Origin: Serpentinimonas maccroryi
GTDB lineage: Bacteria > Pseudomonadota > Gammaproteobacteria > Burkholderiales > Burkholderiaceae_C
Direction: 5' to 3'
Assembly: GCF_000828915.1 (NCBI RefSeq)
Contig: NZ_AP014569.1
Coordinates: 248,001 to 312,000, forward strand
DNA: 64,000 bases
Part shown: positions 36,098 to 44,174 of the stretch, piece by piece
Numbering within the stretch: the first letter of the stretch is position 1
Layout of the letters: each line of letters begins with the position of its first letter
Made by a program: the position numbers and the translations under genes
The notes under the pieces: model-generated
What the model saw: only the letters and a program-made list of their open reading frames with translations
Databases searched by the model: none
Told to the model about the DNA's origin: nothing

Positions 36098-37189
36098 TTG
36101 GCTGAGCTGCATCTGCTGCACTTGGAAGACAACCCCGCCGACCACGAGTTGCTGCGGCGCTGCCTGCAGCGGGCCGATTTTGAAGCGCGCCTGACGCTGG
36201 TCGAGACGCTGGAAGAATTTGCGGCGCAGATCGAAGCCGGTGGCGTGGATGCGGTGTTGGCCGACTACCACTTGGCGGGCTTCAGCTGCCTGCAGGCTTG
36301 GGACTGGTTGCAGGCGCGGGGGCTGGAGCTGCCCTTTGTGATTGTCTCGGGGGCCATCGGCGAGGCCACGGTGGCCGAGGCGCTGCTGCGCGGGGCGAGC
36401 GACTACGTGGACAAAAACCGGCTGGCGCGCCTGCCGGCGGCCTTGCAGCGGGCGCTGGAGCTGCACGCCACGCGCCGGGCCCAGGCGCAGGCGCAGGCCG
36501 AGCTGGCCGAATCGCGCCGTCGCCTGGTGGATTTGACCGAGCATTTGCAGCTCGGGCTGGAGCGCGAGCGCGCCGACATCGCGCGCGAAATTCACGACGA
36601 CATCGGTGGCGCGCTGGCGGCGGTCAAGCTCGATCTGGCGTGGCTCGGGCGGCACGTGCCGCAGCCCGAGGCGCAGGCGCACGTGCGCGCGGCGCTGGAA
36701 ATGACCGAGCACGCGCTGCTGGCCAGCCAGCGCCTGATGCGCAACCTGCGCCCGGCGGTGCTGGACCAAGGCCTGCAGCCGGCTTTGCAGTGGCTGGTGC
36801 ACACCTTTGCCGAGCGCACCGGGCTGGCGCTGCGGCTCGAGGGCACGCTGCGCGCCCCGGTTGATCCGCAGCGGGCGATGGTGGTCTATCGCACCGCGCA
36901 AGAGGCGCTGACCAACGTGCTCAAACACGCGCAGGCGCAGTCGGTGCGGCTGGAATTGAGCGACCTCGAGGGCGTGCTCACGCTCGAGGTGAGCGACGAC
37001 GGCCGCGGCGCCAGCGCCGCCGAACTGGCCAAACTGCAGTCCTTTGGCCTGCTGGGTTTGCGCGAGCGCGCGCAGGGGGCCGGTGGCTGGATCGACGTGG
37101 TTACGGCGCCGGGGCAGGGCCTGACGCTGATTTTGTCGCTGCCTCTGGCTGGGGCGCAGGCCGACGCAAAAGCCACAGACTGGAAATGA
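36098..37189 (+). CDS. receiver-histidine kinase (REC-HisKA_3-HATPase), NarX/DegS type
   Basis: Protein of about 363 aa from a TTG at 36098 (MAELHLLHLEDNPADHELL); the frame is open back to 35942 but the upstream part is not receiver-like, so the shorter start is preferred. The N-terminal receiver is complete (E-D at 10-11, D56 in VLADYHLAGF, Ser in IVSGAIGEA, Lys in YVDKNRL). A coiled coil leads to the HisKA_3 phosphorylation site ADIAREIHDDIGGALAAVK, and the ATPase lobe shows AQEALTNVLKHAQA and SDDGRGAS. No membrane segment is present, so this is a soluble kinase. Its last 4 bp overlap the response-regulator gene. It is divergent from the che operon. Confidence 0.88.
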   Translation: MAELHLLHLEDNPADHELLRRCLQRADFEARLTLVETLEEFAAQIEAGGVDAVLADYHLAGFSCLQAWDWLQARGLELPFVIVSGAIGEATVAEALLRGASDYVDKNRLARLPAALQRALELHATRRAQAQAQAELAESRRRLVDLTEHLQLGLERERADIAREIHDDIGGALAAVKLDLAWLGRHVPQPEAQAHVRAALEMTEHALLASQRLMRNLRPAVLDQGLQPALQWLVHTFAERTGLALRLEGTLRAPVDPQRAMVVYRTAQEALTNVLKHAQAQSVRLELSDLEGVLTLEVSDDGRGASAAELAKLQSFGLLGLRERAQGAGGWIDVVTAPGQGLTLILSLPLAGAQADAKATDWK

Positions 37190-37824
37190 ATTCGATGATT
37201 AAAGTAATTTTGTGTGACGACCACGCCATGCTGCGCCGCGGGGTGCGCGACACGCTGGCCGAGGCCACCGATGTGCGCGTGATCGGCGAAGCCGACGGCT
37301 ACGCCAGCCTGCGCGAGCTGCTGCGCCAGCAGCGCCCCGACGTGCTGCTGCTCGACGTCGATCTGCCCGGGCGCAGCGGCCTAGAGATTTTGTCGGCGCT
37401 GCAACTGGAGCCGGCGCCGCTGCGCACGCTGATGGTGTCGATGTACCCCGAAGACCAGTACGCGCTGCGCTGCCTCAAGGCCGGAGCCATGGGCTACCTC
37501 AACAAGGGTGGCGACCCGGCGGCGCTGCTCACGGCGGTGCGCACGGTGGCGCAGGGGCGCAAATACATCACGCCCGAGGTGGCCGAGCTGCTGGCCAGGC
37601 ACCTGAGCGCGCCCGAGGCGGCGCAGCTGCACGACATTCTGTCGGAGCGCGAGCTGCAGACGCTGCGCCTGATCGCCTCGGGCAAAATGCTGGCGCAGAT
37701 CGCCGAGGAGCTGATGATCAGCCCCAAAACGGTGAGCGTTTACCGCGCCCGCACGCTGGAAAAGCTGGGCCTGAGCAACAACGCCGAACTCACCGTCTAT
37801 GCGATCCGCAACCAGCTGGTGTAG
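37186..37824 (+). CDS. NarL/LuxR-family response regulator
   Basis: Protein of 212 aa. Receiver residues D11-D12, D57 in DVLLLDVDLPGRSG, Ser in LMVSMYPEDQ and the Lys in YLNKGGDP are intact. The C-terminal GerE helix-turn-helix reads LSERELQTLRLIASGKMLAQIAEELMISPKTVSVYRARTLEKL. It starts at 37186 inside the kinase gene (ATGA overlap; an ATG at 37195 is an alternative). It pairs with the upstream kinase as a cytoplasmic two-component system. Its position between che and fli operons suggests a link to motility, but no target site can be named. Confidence 0.93.
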   Translation: MNSMIKVILCDDHAMLRRGVRDTLAEATDVRVIGEADGYASLRELLRQQRPDVLLLDVDLPGRSGLEILSALQLEPAPLRTLMVSMYPEDQYALRCLKAGAMGYLNKGGDPAALLTAVRTVAQGRKYITPEVAELLARHLSAPEAAQLHDILSERELQTLRLIASGKMLAQIAEELMISPKTVSVYRARTLEKLGLSNNAELTVYAIRNQLV

Positions 37825-37862
37825 CGCGAGGCAGGCACAACCGCCCTTCAGCAGCCCATGTT

Positions 37863-38630
37863 TTAGCCGCCCATGAACAGGTCGGTGACCACGCGCATGA
37901 GCTGCAACACCGGCTGATCGAGCAGCGGCAACGTGAAGGCGATGCCCACCAGCCCGACCGAGAGCGTGAGCGGAAAGCCGATCGCAAACACGTTCATCTG
38001 CGGCGCGATGCGCGTGATGATGCCCAGCACCAGGTTGACGAACAGCAGCATGCCGATCATCGGCAAGGCGATCCACAGGCCGTAGTAAAAGATCAGCCCC
38101 CCGAGCTCGTGCAGGCGCATGGTTTGCACCACCGCCAGCATGTCGCCCCCCACCGGAAAGGTGTGAAAGCTGGCGGCCACCGCCATGATCAGCATCAGGT
38201 GGCCGTTGAGCACGACGAACAACAACATGGCCATGTTGCCGAAGTAGCGCCCGACCGGGCTCGAGGCGGCGTTGGTGGCGGGGTCGAAGAAGCCGGCGAA
38301 GTTCAGGCCCATCTGCAAGCCGATGATCTCGCCCGCCATTTCCACCGCTGCAAAGACGATGCGCACCGCCAGCCCGATCGAAATGCCGATGGCCAGTTGC
38401 TGGATCACCGCCGCCAGCGCCTCGGGGCTGGTGAGCGAGAGCATGGGCGGCTCGGGCAGGGCCGGCTGGATACAGACCGCGATCAAAAACGCCAGCGCCA
38501 CTTTGAGGCGCATGGGCACCGAGCGCGAGGAAAAAATCGGGGCGCTGGCGAACACACCCAAAATGCGCAAAAAAGGCCAGAAGATGGGCGCCACCCAGGC
38601 CATGATCTGGGCCTCGGTGAAAGTGATCAT
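37863..38630 (-). CDS. fliR: flagellar biosynthesis protein FliR
   Basis: Protein of 255 aa from ATG at 38630 (MITFTEAQIMAWVAPIFWPFLRILG); the frame extends upstream but this start gives the normal FliR length. About six hydrophobic helices, with ASAPIFSSRSVPMRLKVALA, the segment GEIIGLQMGLNFAGFFDP and GGLVLG-like membrane loops typical of the family. With FliP and FliQ it forms the export gate of the flagellar type III apparatus. It is last in the long leftward fli operon, converging on the response-regulator gene with a 38-bp gap. Confidence 0.95.
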   Translation of the reverse strand: MITFTEAQIMAWVAPIFWPFLRILGVFASAPIFSSRSVPMRLKVALAFLIAVCIQPALPEPPMLSLTSPEALAAVIQQLAIGISIGLAVRIVFAAVEMAGEIIGLQMGLNFAGFFDPATNAASSPVGRYFGNMAMLLFVVLNGHLMLIMAVAASFHTFPVGGDMLAVVQTMRLHELGGLIFYYGLWIALPMIGMLLFVNLVLGIITRIAPQMNVFAIGFPLTLSVGLVGIAFTLPLLDQPVLQLMRVVTDLFMGG

Positions 38631-38656
38631 GGGGCCGTCCACGGCTGCCCCTGCGC

Positions 38657-38926
38657 CTAGACCGCATACTCGGGGATCGAGAGCAGGATGCGGCGCAGAA
38701 AGTCCACCAGCGTCGTCAGCATCCACGGCCCCGCGACCGCAAACACCACCACCGCCGCCACGATCTTGGGCACAAACGAGAGCGTGGCTTCGTTGATCTG
38801 CGTCAGCGCCTGAAACAGGCTCACCACCAGCCCGACCACCAGTATCACCGCCAGCAGCGGGGCCGAGACCGCCAGCAGGATGAACAGGGCGTTTTGCCCG
38901 ACGGCGAGGGTGGCTTGGGTATCCAT
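38657..38926 (-). CDS. fliQ: flagellar biosynthesis protein FliQ
   Basis: Protein of 89 aa, the exact family length, with two membrane helices (ALFILLAVSAPLLAVILVVG and KIVAAVVVFAVAGPWMLTTL). The loop SLFQALTQINEATLSFVPK is the FliQ signature. It is a subunit of the FliPQR export gate. It lies between fliP (36-bp gap) and fliR (26-bp gap). Confidence 0.96.
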   Translation of the reverse strand: MDTQATLAVGQNALFILLAVSAPLLAVILVVGLVVSLFQALTQINEATLSFVPKIVAAVVVFAVAGPWMLTTLVDFLRRILLSIPEYAV

Positions 38927-38962
38927 GGCGTTTTTATCAATTTTTGGATAAAATGGGCGCAG

Positions 38963-39763
38963 CTAGACCACGAAGCTCGCCGCCAGCGACCCGATCAGCA
39001 GGTTCCAGCCATCGGCCAGCACGAACAACATCAGCTTGAAGGGCAGCGCCACCAGCACCGGCGAGAGCATCATCATGCCCAGCGACATCAGCACGCTGGC
39101 CACGATCAGGTCGATCACCAAAAAAGGAATGAAGATCAAAAAGCCGATCATGAAGGCGGTTTTGAGCTCGCTGATGACGAAGGCCGGCACCAGCACCCGA
39201 AAAGGGGCGTTTTGCACCGTCACGTTTTCGTCCAAGCCGGCCAGGTTGGCGAACATGCGGAAATCGGACTGGCGCGTTTGCTTGCTCATGAACTCGCGCA
39301 TCGGCGCTTCGGCGCGCTGCACCGCCTGCTCGAAGCTGATCTCACCCCGGGTGAAGGGCTGGTAGGCCTCGGCGTGCACGCGGTCTAGTGTGGGCGCCAT
39401 GACGAACAGGGTGAGGAACAAGGCCAACCCGACCAGCACCTGGTTGGGCGGCGCGGCCTGCGTGCCCAGCGCCATGCGCAGCAGCGAGAGCACGATGATG
39501 ATGCGCGTAAAGGCCGTCATCATCAGCAGCACCGCCGGCAAAAACGACAGCGCGGTGAAGAACAGCAGGGTTTGAATGGGCACCGAGAAGCTGGTGCCGC
39601 CCGCGCCTTGGCCGATCAGGATCGGGAACGCGCCTGGGGGTGCGGCGGGGGCAGCGGGCGGCGCCACCTGCGCCAAGGCCAGCGCGCAACCGCCCAACAG
39701 CAGCGCCGCCAGCGCCGCCTGGGCGCCAGCGCGCACCCAGCCCCTTGGGGAGGCAGTTTTCAC
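38963..39763 (-). CDS. fliP: flagellar biosynthesis protein FliP
   Basis: Protein of 266 aa. A cleavable N-terminal signal (AALAALLLGGCALALAQ) precedes the four membrane helices. Family signatures are LSFLPAVLLMMTAFTRIIIVLSLLRMALGTQ, the segment PPNQVLVGLALFLTLFVM, FVISELKTAFMIGFLIFIPFLVIDLIVAS and MLSPVLVALPFKLMLFVL. It is the core of the export gate. It overlaps fliO by 4 bp, indicating translational coupling. Confidence 0.97.
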   Translation of the reverse strand: MKTASPRGWVRAGAQAALAALLLGGCALALAQVAPPAAPAAPPGAFPILIGQGAGGTSFSVPIQTLLFFTALSFLPAVLLMMTAFTRIIIVLSLLRMALGTQAAPPNQVLVGLALFLTLFVMAPTLDRVHAEAYQPFTRGEISFEQAVQRAEAPMREFMSKQTRQSDFRMFANLAGLDENVTVQNAPFRVLVPAFVISELKTAFMIGFLIFIPFLVIDLIVASVLMSLGMMMLSPVLVALPFKLMLFVLADGWNLLIGSLAASFVV

Positions 39764-40182
39764 GCGCGGGGCTCCGCAGGGGTTGGGCGGTTGAGCGAGC
39801 GCGCCAGCTTTTGATACAGGGTTTCGGGGGCGGGCGGGGTGGTTGCGGCCATGGCGGCAGCAAAGGTCTCGGCGTGGGCGGCAGCGGGCGCGGTCGCAAG
39901 CAGCCTAGGGGCATCCAAGCCCTGCACGTACAGGGCGCTGATGTGTTGCGGCGTTATGCCCAATGTGAGCTGCACCGGGCCGGTGGGGCCGTTGACTTCG
40001 ACCACCGCCACGCGCTGCTGCGGCCCCACCATGAGCTGCGACACCAAGCGCAGATCGGCGCCCAAGCCGCTGCCTGCTGGGGTCATGCGCTTGCGCACCC
40101 AATGCACGCCCCAAGCCAGCAGCGCCATAACCAGCAGCAAGCCCAAGGCCGGCAGCATGGCGGTAAAGATCGATTGGTTCAT
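39760..40182 (-). CDS. fliO: flagellar biosynthesis protein FliO
   Basis: Protein of 140 aa. One N-terminal membrane helix (MLPALGLLLVMALLAWGVHWV) is followed by a cytoplasmic domain with LRLVSQLMVGPQQRVAVVEVNG and LGITPQHISALYVQGL, the FliO/FliZ pattern of small beta domain. The Ala/Pro-rich C-terminus is likely flexible. FliO is the assembly scaffold for the FliP ring. It overlaps fliP by 4 bp and follows fliN by 45 bp. Confidence 0.9.
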   Translation of the reverse strand: MNQSIFTAMLPALGLLLVMALLAWGVHWVRKRMTPAGSGLGADLRLVSQLMVGPQQRVAVVEVNGPTGPVQLTLGITPQHISALYVQGLDAPRLLATAPAAAHAETFAAAMAATTPPAPETLYQKLARSLNRPTPAEPRA

Positions 40183-40227
40183 GGCAGGGGTTCAGGCAGG
40201 CACAGCCGCGGTCGGCATCTCAACGGC

Positions 40228-40638
40228 TTAGTTTCGACTTAGGCGGCGCAGCCGTTCCGAGGGGGTGACGATGTCGGTCAGGCGGATGCCGAATTTTTCG
40301 TTCACCACCACCACCTCGCCTTGGGCGATCAGGTAGCCGTTGACGAGCACGTCCATGGGTTCGCCGGCCAGCGCGTCGAGCTCGACGATCGAGCCCTGTG
40401 CCAGCTGCAAGATGTATTTGATCGGCACCTTGGTGCGGCCGAGCTCGACCGAGAGCTGCACCGGGATGTCGAGCACCATCGAGATGTCGTTGGGGCTGCT
40501 GACGGCGCTGCTAGGGCTGGCATCGAAGTGCGGCGCACCGGCGGCCAAGTCATCGGTCGCGCCCTTGGTGGATTGCTCTTGCAGTGCCTGCGCCCAGTCG
40601 TCGGCGATGGCGTCGTTGGGGTCTTGCTCGTTACTCAT
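40228..40638 (-). CDS. fliN: flagellar motor switch protein FliN
   Basis: Protein of 136 aa from ATG at 40638 (MSNEQDPNDAIADDWAQAL). An acidic, flexible N-terminus is followed by the SpoA/FliMN domain: ISMVLDIPVQLSVELGRTKVPIKYILQLAQGSIVELD and LVNGYLIAQGEVVVVNEKFGIRLTDIV. FliN forms the lower C-ring and docks the export ATPase complex through FliH. The first 8 bp overlap the end of fliM. Confidence 0.97.
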   Translation of the reverse strand: MSNEQDPNDAIADDWAQALQEQSTKGATDDLAAGAPHFDASPSSAVSSPNDISMVLDIPVQLSVELGRTKVPIKYILQLAQGSIVELDALAGEPMDVLVNGYLIAQGEVVVVNEKFGIRLTDIVTPSERLRRLSRN

Positions 40639-41632
40639 GTTGATCTCCGTGCCAGGTGGACGATTGCTCGCGCCGCAATTGCACCACCTTGAGGGCGTAT
40701 TTGCCGTTGTGGGTGCCGTACTCGGCCTGCAGCACCGGCACGCCATCGACGCGCGCCTCGATCACGCGCTCGCGTTCGAGCTCGATGAAGTCGCCCACTT
40801 TCATGGCCAGCAACTGCTCGACCGTGGTGCGGGTGCGCGCCAATTCGGCGCAGAGCTCGATTTCGGCCGACTGGATTTCTTGGCCCAGCAGCCGCACCCA
40901 GCGCCGATCCACCTCCATCGAGTCGCCCTGCGAGGTGGAGTAGAGCAGATCGCGGATCGGCTCCAGCGTGGCGTAGGGGATGCACAGGTGCAGCGAGCCG
41001 GAAATGTCGCCGATTTCGAGCGTGAAGCTGGTGCTGATGACGATCTCGCTCGGGGTGGCGATGTTGGCAAACTGCGGCTGCATCTCGGAGCGCTGATACG
41101 CCAGTTCGAGCGGGTAGACGCCTTTCCAGGCTTTTTTGTATTCTTCCGACACCACGTCGACCAGCCGGTTGATGACGCGCTGTTCGGTGGGGGAGAAGTC
41201 GCGCCCCTCGATGCGGGTGTGGAACTTGCCGTTGCCGCCAAACAGGCTGTCGATGACACCAAACAGCAGCGTGGGCTCGCACACGATCATGCCGCTGCCG
41301 CGCAGCGGGCGCACCGCCATGATGTTGAAGTTGGTCGGCACCACCAACTCGCGCAGGAACATGCTGTACTTTTGCACCTGCACCGTGCCGACCGAGATTT
41401 CGGGGCTGCGCCGGATGAGGTTGAACAGGCCGACGCGCAGGTTGCGGGCGAAGCGCTCGTTGATCACCTCCATGGTGGGCATGCGCCCACGCACGATGCG
41501 CTCTTGCTTGGAGAGGTCGTAGCCGCGCACTGAGCCGGAGTCGACCTCCTCTTTGGCGAGTTTTTGGCTCTCGCCCGTGACGCCCTCGAGCAGGGCGTCG
41601 ATCTCGTCCTGGGACAAAAAAGCGTCGCTCAT
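40631..41632 (-). CDS. fliM: flagellar motor switch protein FliM
   Basis: Protein of 333 aa. The N-terminus MSDAFLSQDEIDALLEGVTGE carries the CheY-P binding peptide (LSQDEIDALL). The middle CheC-like domain includes KQERIVRGRMPTMEVINERFARN and GGNGKFHTRIEGRDFSPTEQRVI; the C-terminal SpoA domain includes LLAMKVGDFIELE. It receives the chemotaxis signal and sets the rotation sense. It is encoded between fliL and fliN. Confidence 0.97.
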   Translation of the reverse strand: MSDAFLSQDEIDALLEGVTGESQKLAKEEVDSGSVRGYDLSKQERIVRGRMPTMEVINERFARNLRVGLFNLIRRSPEISVGTVQVQKYSMFLRELVVPTNFNIMAVRPLRGSGMIVCEPTLLFGVIDSLFGGNGKFHTRIEGRDFSPTEQRVINRLVDVVSEEYKKAWKGVYPLELAYQRSEMQPQFANIATPSEIVISTSFTLEIGDISGSLHLCIPYATLEPIRDLLYSTSQGDSMEVDRRWVRLLGQEIQSAEIELCAELARTRTTVEQLLAMKVGDFIELERERVIEARVDGVPVLQAEYGTHNGKYALKVVQLRREQSSTWHGDQHE

Positions 41633-41679
41633 GGTGCGGGTATGCGGGGCGGTTGAGGTGTCTGCAAAGGACGGCGGGT

Positions 41680-42222
41680 TTACTGCACGATCAGGCTGGT
41701 GAACAACACCGCCTGCACCGGGCTGGGGGTGGTGCCCCGATCGGGCAAGCCTGTGGTTTCGCGCACCATGGCCAAGATGTCAGCGGCCAGCGCGTCTTTG
41801 CCGGCCGGGGTGAGCAGTTCGGTGGCACTGCGCTGGGCTGCCAGGCGCAACATGCCGTTGCGGATCGCCGGCATGAAGGCGGTGACGCGCGCCGAAGTGG
41901 CGGCATCGGCCAGCTGCAGCGTGACGCCGAGCTGCGCAAAACGCATGGCACCCGGGTCGGCCAAGTTGACGACCATGTTTTCAAGTGGCAAAAAGGCCGG
42001 GGGTGCCTGCGGGGCGGCAGCGGCAGCGGGCGCCAGTGGCTGGCCGTCGGGGCCCAGTTCTTCTTCAGCCGCTGGCTGCAGCAGGAAAAAAGCAGCCACC
42101 GCCAGAACCAGCAGCAACGCCACAGCACCCAAAATGATGATGAGCAGCTTTTTGCTCTTGGGTTTGGCCGGTGCCGCGTCGGCGTTGGCGGCGGGTGCAG
42201 AAGCGGAGGGTTTGGCAGCCAT
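41680..42222 (-). CDS. fliL: flagellar basal body-associated protein FliL
   Basis: Protein of 180 aa. A short basic, Ala-rich cytoplasmic stretch (PKSKK) precedes one membrane helix LLIIILGAVALLLVLAVAAFFLL and a periplasmic domain with FLPLENMVVNLADPGAMRFAQLGVTLQLAD, typical FliL with stomatin-like fold. It stabilises stator units around the motor. It is followed by fliM (47-bp gap) and preceded by a 165-bp gap after fliK, the largest gap within the operon, which could hold an internal promoter. Confidence 0.92.
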   Translation of the reverse strand: MAAKPSASAPAANADAAPAKPKSKKLLIIILGAVALLLVLAVAAFFLLQPAAEEELGPDGQPLAPAAAAAPQAPPAFLPLENMVVNLADPGAMRFAQLGVTLQLADAATSARVTAFMPAIRNGMLRLAAQRSATELLTPAGKDALAADILAMVRETTGLPDRGTTPSPVQAVLFTSLIVQ

Positions 42223-42387
42223 GGGTTTTGCCTTTAGGTTCTAGCAAGCACAAAGAGCGCGCGGATTCGGTCGAATCCGCAGACCGCCTTATTGTGTCAC
42301 GGCTATTGTGCCGGGCCGACGGCGCCGGCTTGAGCAGGAAAAGCAGGCGCTTGGGCCGGCTATTTGCGATTTACTGCCGCACGTCGA

Positions 42388-43707
42388 TCAGGCGTACACG
42401 CTCAGGCCGGCACGACCGGCACCCAGTTGCCATTGCAGCGTGGGCGCTTGGGCCGCCGAATCGGCTTGCTCGGCCCCATCGGAACGGGCCTGAGCCCATT
42501 CAGGGCGCGGCTGCGCCGGGCGGTCCGATTGGCCCGAGGCGCGCGAGCCGATCGACAGGCCCACCAGTTCGAGCCCGCTCTGACCCAGCAGTTCGCTCAA
42601 GGCCTCTGGTGCCTGGGCTTGCAGGGCTTCGAGCAGCGCCGCGTCGTCGGTCAGGAAGTCGAGCCGGGCCTGGTTGCCGTCGAGCTGCATGCCGATTTCC
42701 AGCGGTTGGCCCAAGCCCTCGTGCAGCACCAAGTTGGCGCGTTTGACCTGCCCGGCCAGCCATAGGCTGATGTGCTGGTTGAGGGGTTCTAGGACCGCCT
42801 CTAGCCCCTGGCCCGCAACCTGCTGCTCGAGCAGTTGGCCAAACTCTGCGCCGACCGCCGAGGCTTCGCCCGCGCTCGCGCTTGACGCTTGGTTGTCGAC
42901 CCAGGTTTGGGCGGCGTCGCCGCCGCGTGTGCCTTGGCCCGAACCCTCGCGGGAGCCGGCGTCGGAGCGTGCGCTGGAGCTTGCGGTGGTCAACGCGGTG
43001 GCGCCGGCTTCGTCTGCCATGCCGGCGGCGGAATCGGTGCTGGCCCAGGCGTACTGGGTGGCCACTGCGGCCGACCCGGCCGCGGGTGCCGCAAAACGCA
43101 GGGCAGCGGCTGCAGCCGGACCTGCCGCAGCCAGGAAGTTGGCACTGGGGGCGGCGGGCAGTTCGGCGCCCGGCTTGGGCGCTGCCGCAGCGCCGGCATT
43201 GGCGCCGGCTGAGGCGCGCGCCCTAGCCAGTGTGGATACCCATGCGGCTGAGGCTTGGGTGGCCCCGGCTTTGCGGCCCGCAGGGCCTTCGGCGCTTGCG
43301 GGACCGGCAGGCGCTGCTGTGGTGGCCTGGGCATCCGGTGCAGCCGGAGTGGCTGGGGTAGGTGCTGTAGCCGGTGTTCCGTTGGCTTTGGGTTCCAGGC
43401 GGGCCATGAGTGCGGTGGATTCGGCCGGGTCTGAGCGCGGCGGCGCCTGGACGGTGGTGGCGGGGTCGCTGGATTTGCCTTGAGAGAGCTCGGGGTCTGG
43501 GCTGGCCTTGGGGTCGGCTTGGGCCAGGGGTGCCGGGGCTTGAGCCTCGTGGCCTGCGTCGGCAGCGAGCAACATGGCGGCAAAGGCGCAGCTTGAGGCA
43601 CCCGCTTTGGGTGTGCCTGGGGTCGCCGCCGAGGCTGCCGCAGCCGCTGCGGTGCGGCGCGGCGCGGGCTCGGGCGTGCGCGGGCTTTGGGGGGAATCGG
43701 TTCTCAT
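42388..43707 (-). CDS. fliK: flagellar hook-length control protein FliK
   Basis: Protein of 439 aa from ATG at 43707 with GGAGGT upstream. The first 300 residues are low-complexity, very rich in Ala, Pro, Ser and Gly, as expected for the extended molecular-ruler region. The C-terminal Flg_hook domain reads LNQHISLWLAGQVKRANLVLHEGLGQPLEIGMQLDGNQARLDFLTDDAALLEALQAQAPEALSELL. It is secreted and triggers the substrate switch in the export apparatus. It overlaps fliJ by 4 bp. Low sequence complexity makes the N-terminal part poorly alignable. Confidence 0.9.
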   Translation of the reverse strand: MRTDSPQSPRTPEPAPRRTAAAAAASAATPGTPKAGASSCAFAAMLLAADAGHEAQAPAPLAQADPKASPDPELSQGKSSDPATTVQAPPRSDPAESTALMARLEPKANGTPATAPTPATPAAPDAQATTAAPAGPASAEGPAGRKAGATQASAAWVSTLARARASAGANAGAAAAPKPGAELPAAPSANFLAAAGPAAAAALRFAAPAAGSAAVATQYAWASTDSAAGMADEAGATALTTASSSARSDAGSREGSGQGTRGGDAAQTWVDNQASSASAGEASAVGAEFGQLLEQQVAGQGLEAVLEPLNQHISLWLAGQVKRANLVLHEGLGQPLEIGMQLDGNQARLDFLTDDAALLEALQAQAPEALSELLGQSGLELVGLSIGSRASGQSDRPAQPRPEWAQARSDGAEQADSAAQAPTLQWQLGAGRAGLSVYA

Positions 43708-44174
43708 GGCGTGGACCTCCAAGGGTGCGAATCGGCGTGCAGGCGGTGTTGCACGGCAGCCATTTCGTCGTTGCTCTTTTGCTCTTTGCGTTGCTGCTGC
43801 AGCAGCCAAACTTGGTGGCGGCGCTGCTGAAATTTGCGCAGGCTGGCCAGCTCGCGTTCGGCCTCGTACACCCTTTGCTGGCCCTGCTGCAGCCGGTGCG
43901 CGATCTGCTCCAACACGGTTTGCTGGTAGTTTTGCGCGTGCTCGAGTTTGCCCATGAACACCCGGTGGGTGTGCAACTGCACGCCGTCGAAACCGTTGGC
44001 CGCGCGCTCGCTCCAGCGCACGTGGGTTTCGGCGCAGTAGCCTTGCAGTTGGTTGAGCTGCAGCAGCGCCTGGCGTTGCTCGTGCTGGATCTGGGCCAGC
44101 GCCTGCAGGGCCTGGTCGCGCTTGCGCAGTGCGACGTCGAGCACCACGCTCAAATCTTGCTCTGCGGTTTTCAT
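43704..44174 (-). CDS. fliJ: flagellar export chaperone FliJ
   Basis: Protein of 156 aa from ATG at 44174 ([22 protein letters not shown]). Nearly the whole protein is an alpha-helical coiled coil rich in Gln, Glu and Arg, the FliJ pattern, similar to the gamma subunit stalk of F-type ATPases. It sits in the FliI hexamer pore and helps energise export. It overlaps fliI (4 bp) on one side and fliK (4 bp) on the other, so all three are translationally coupled. Confidence 0.9.
   Translation of the reverse strand: MKTAEQDLSVVLDVALRKRDQALQALAQIQHEQRQALLQLNQLQGYCAETHVRWSERAANGFDGVQLHTHRVFMGKLEHAQNYQQTVLEQIAHRLQQGQQRVYEAERELASLRKFQQRRHQVWLLQQQRKEQKSNDEMAAVQHRLHADSHPWRSTP

Noticed and set aside
42388-43707. 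Repeated Ala/Pro/Gly tracts in fliK considered as a repeat array or CRISPR-like region
   Set aside because: The low complexity is at codon level within a coding frame ending in a proper FliK C-terminal domain. There is no regular repeat-spacer pattern.
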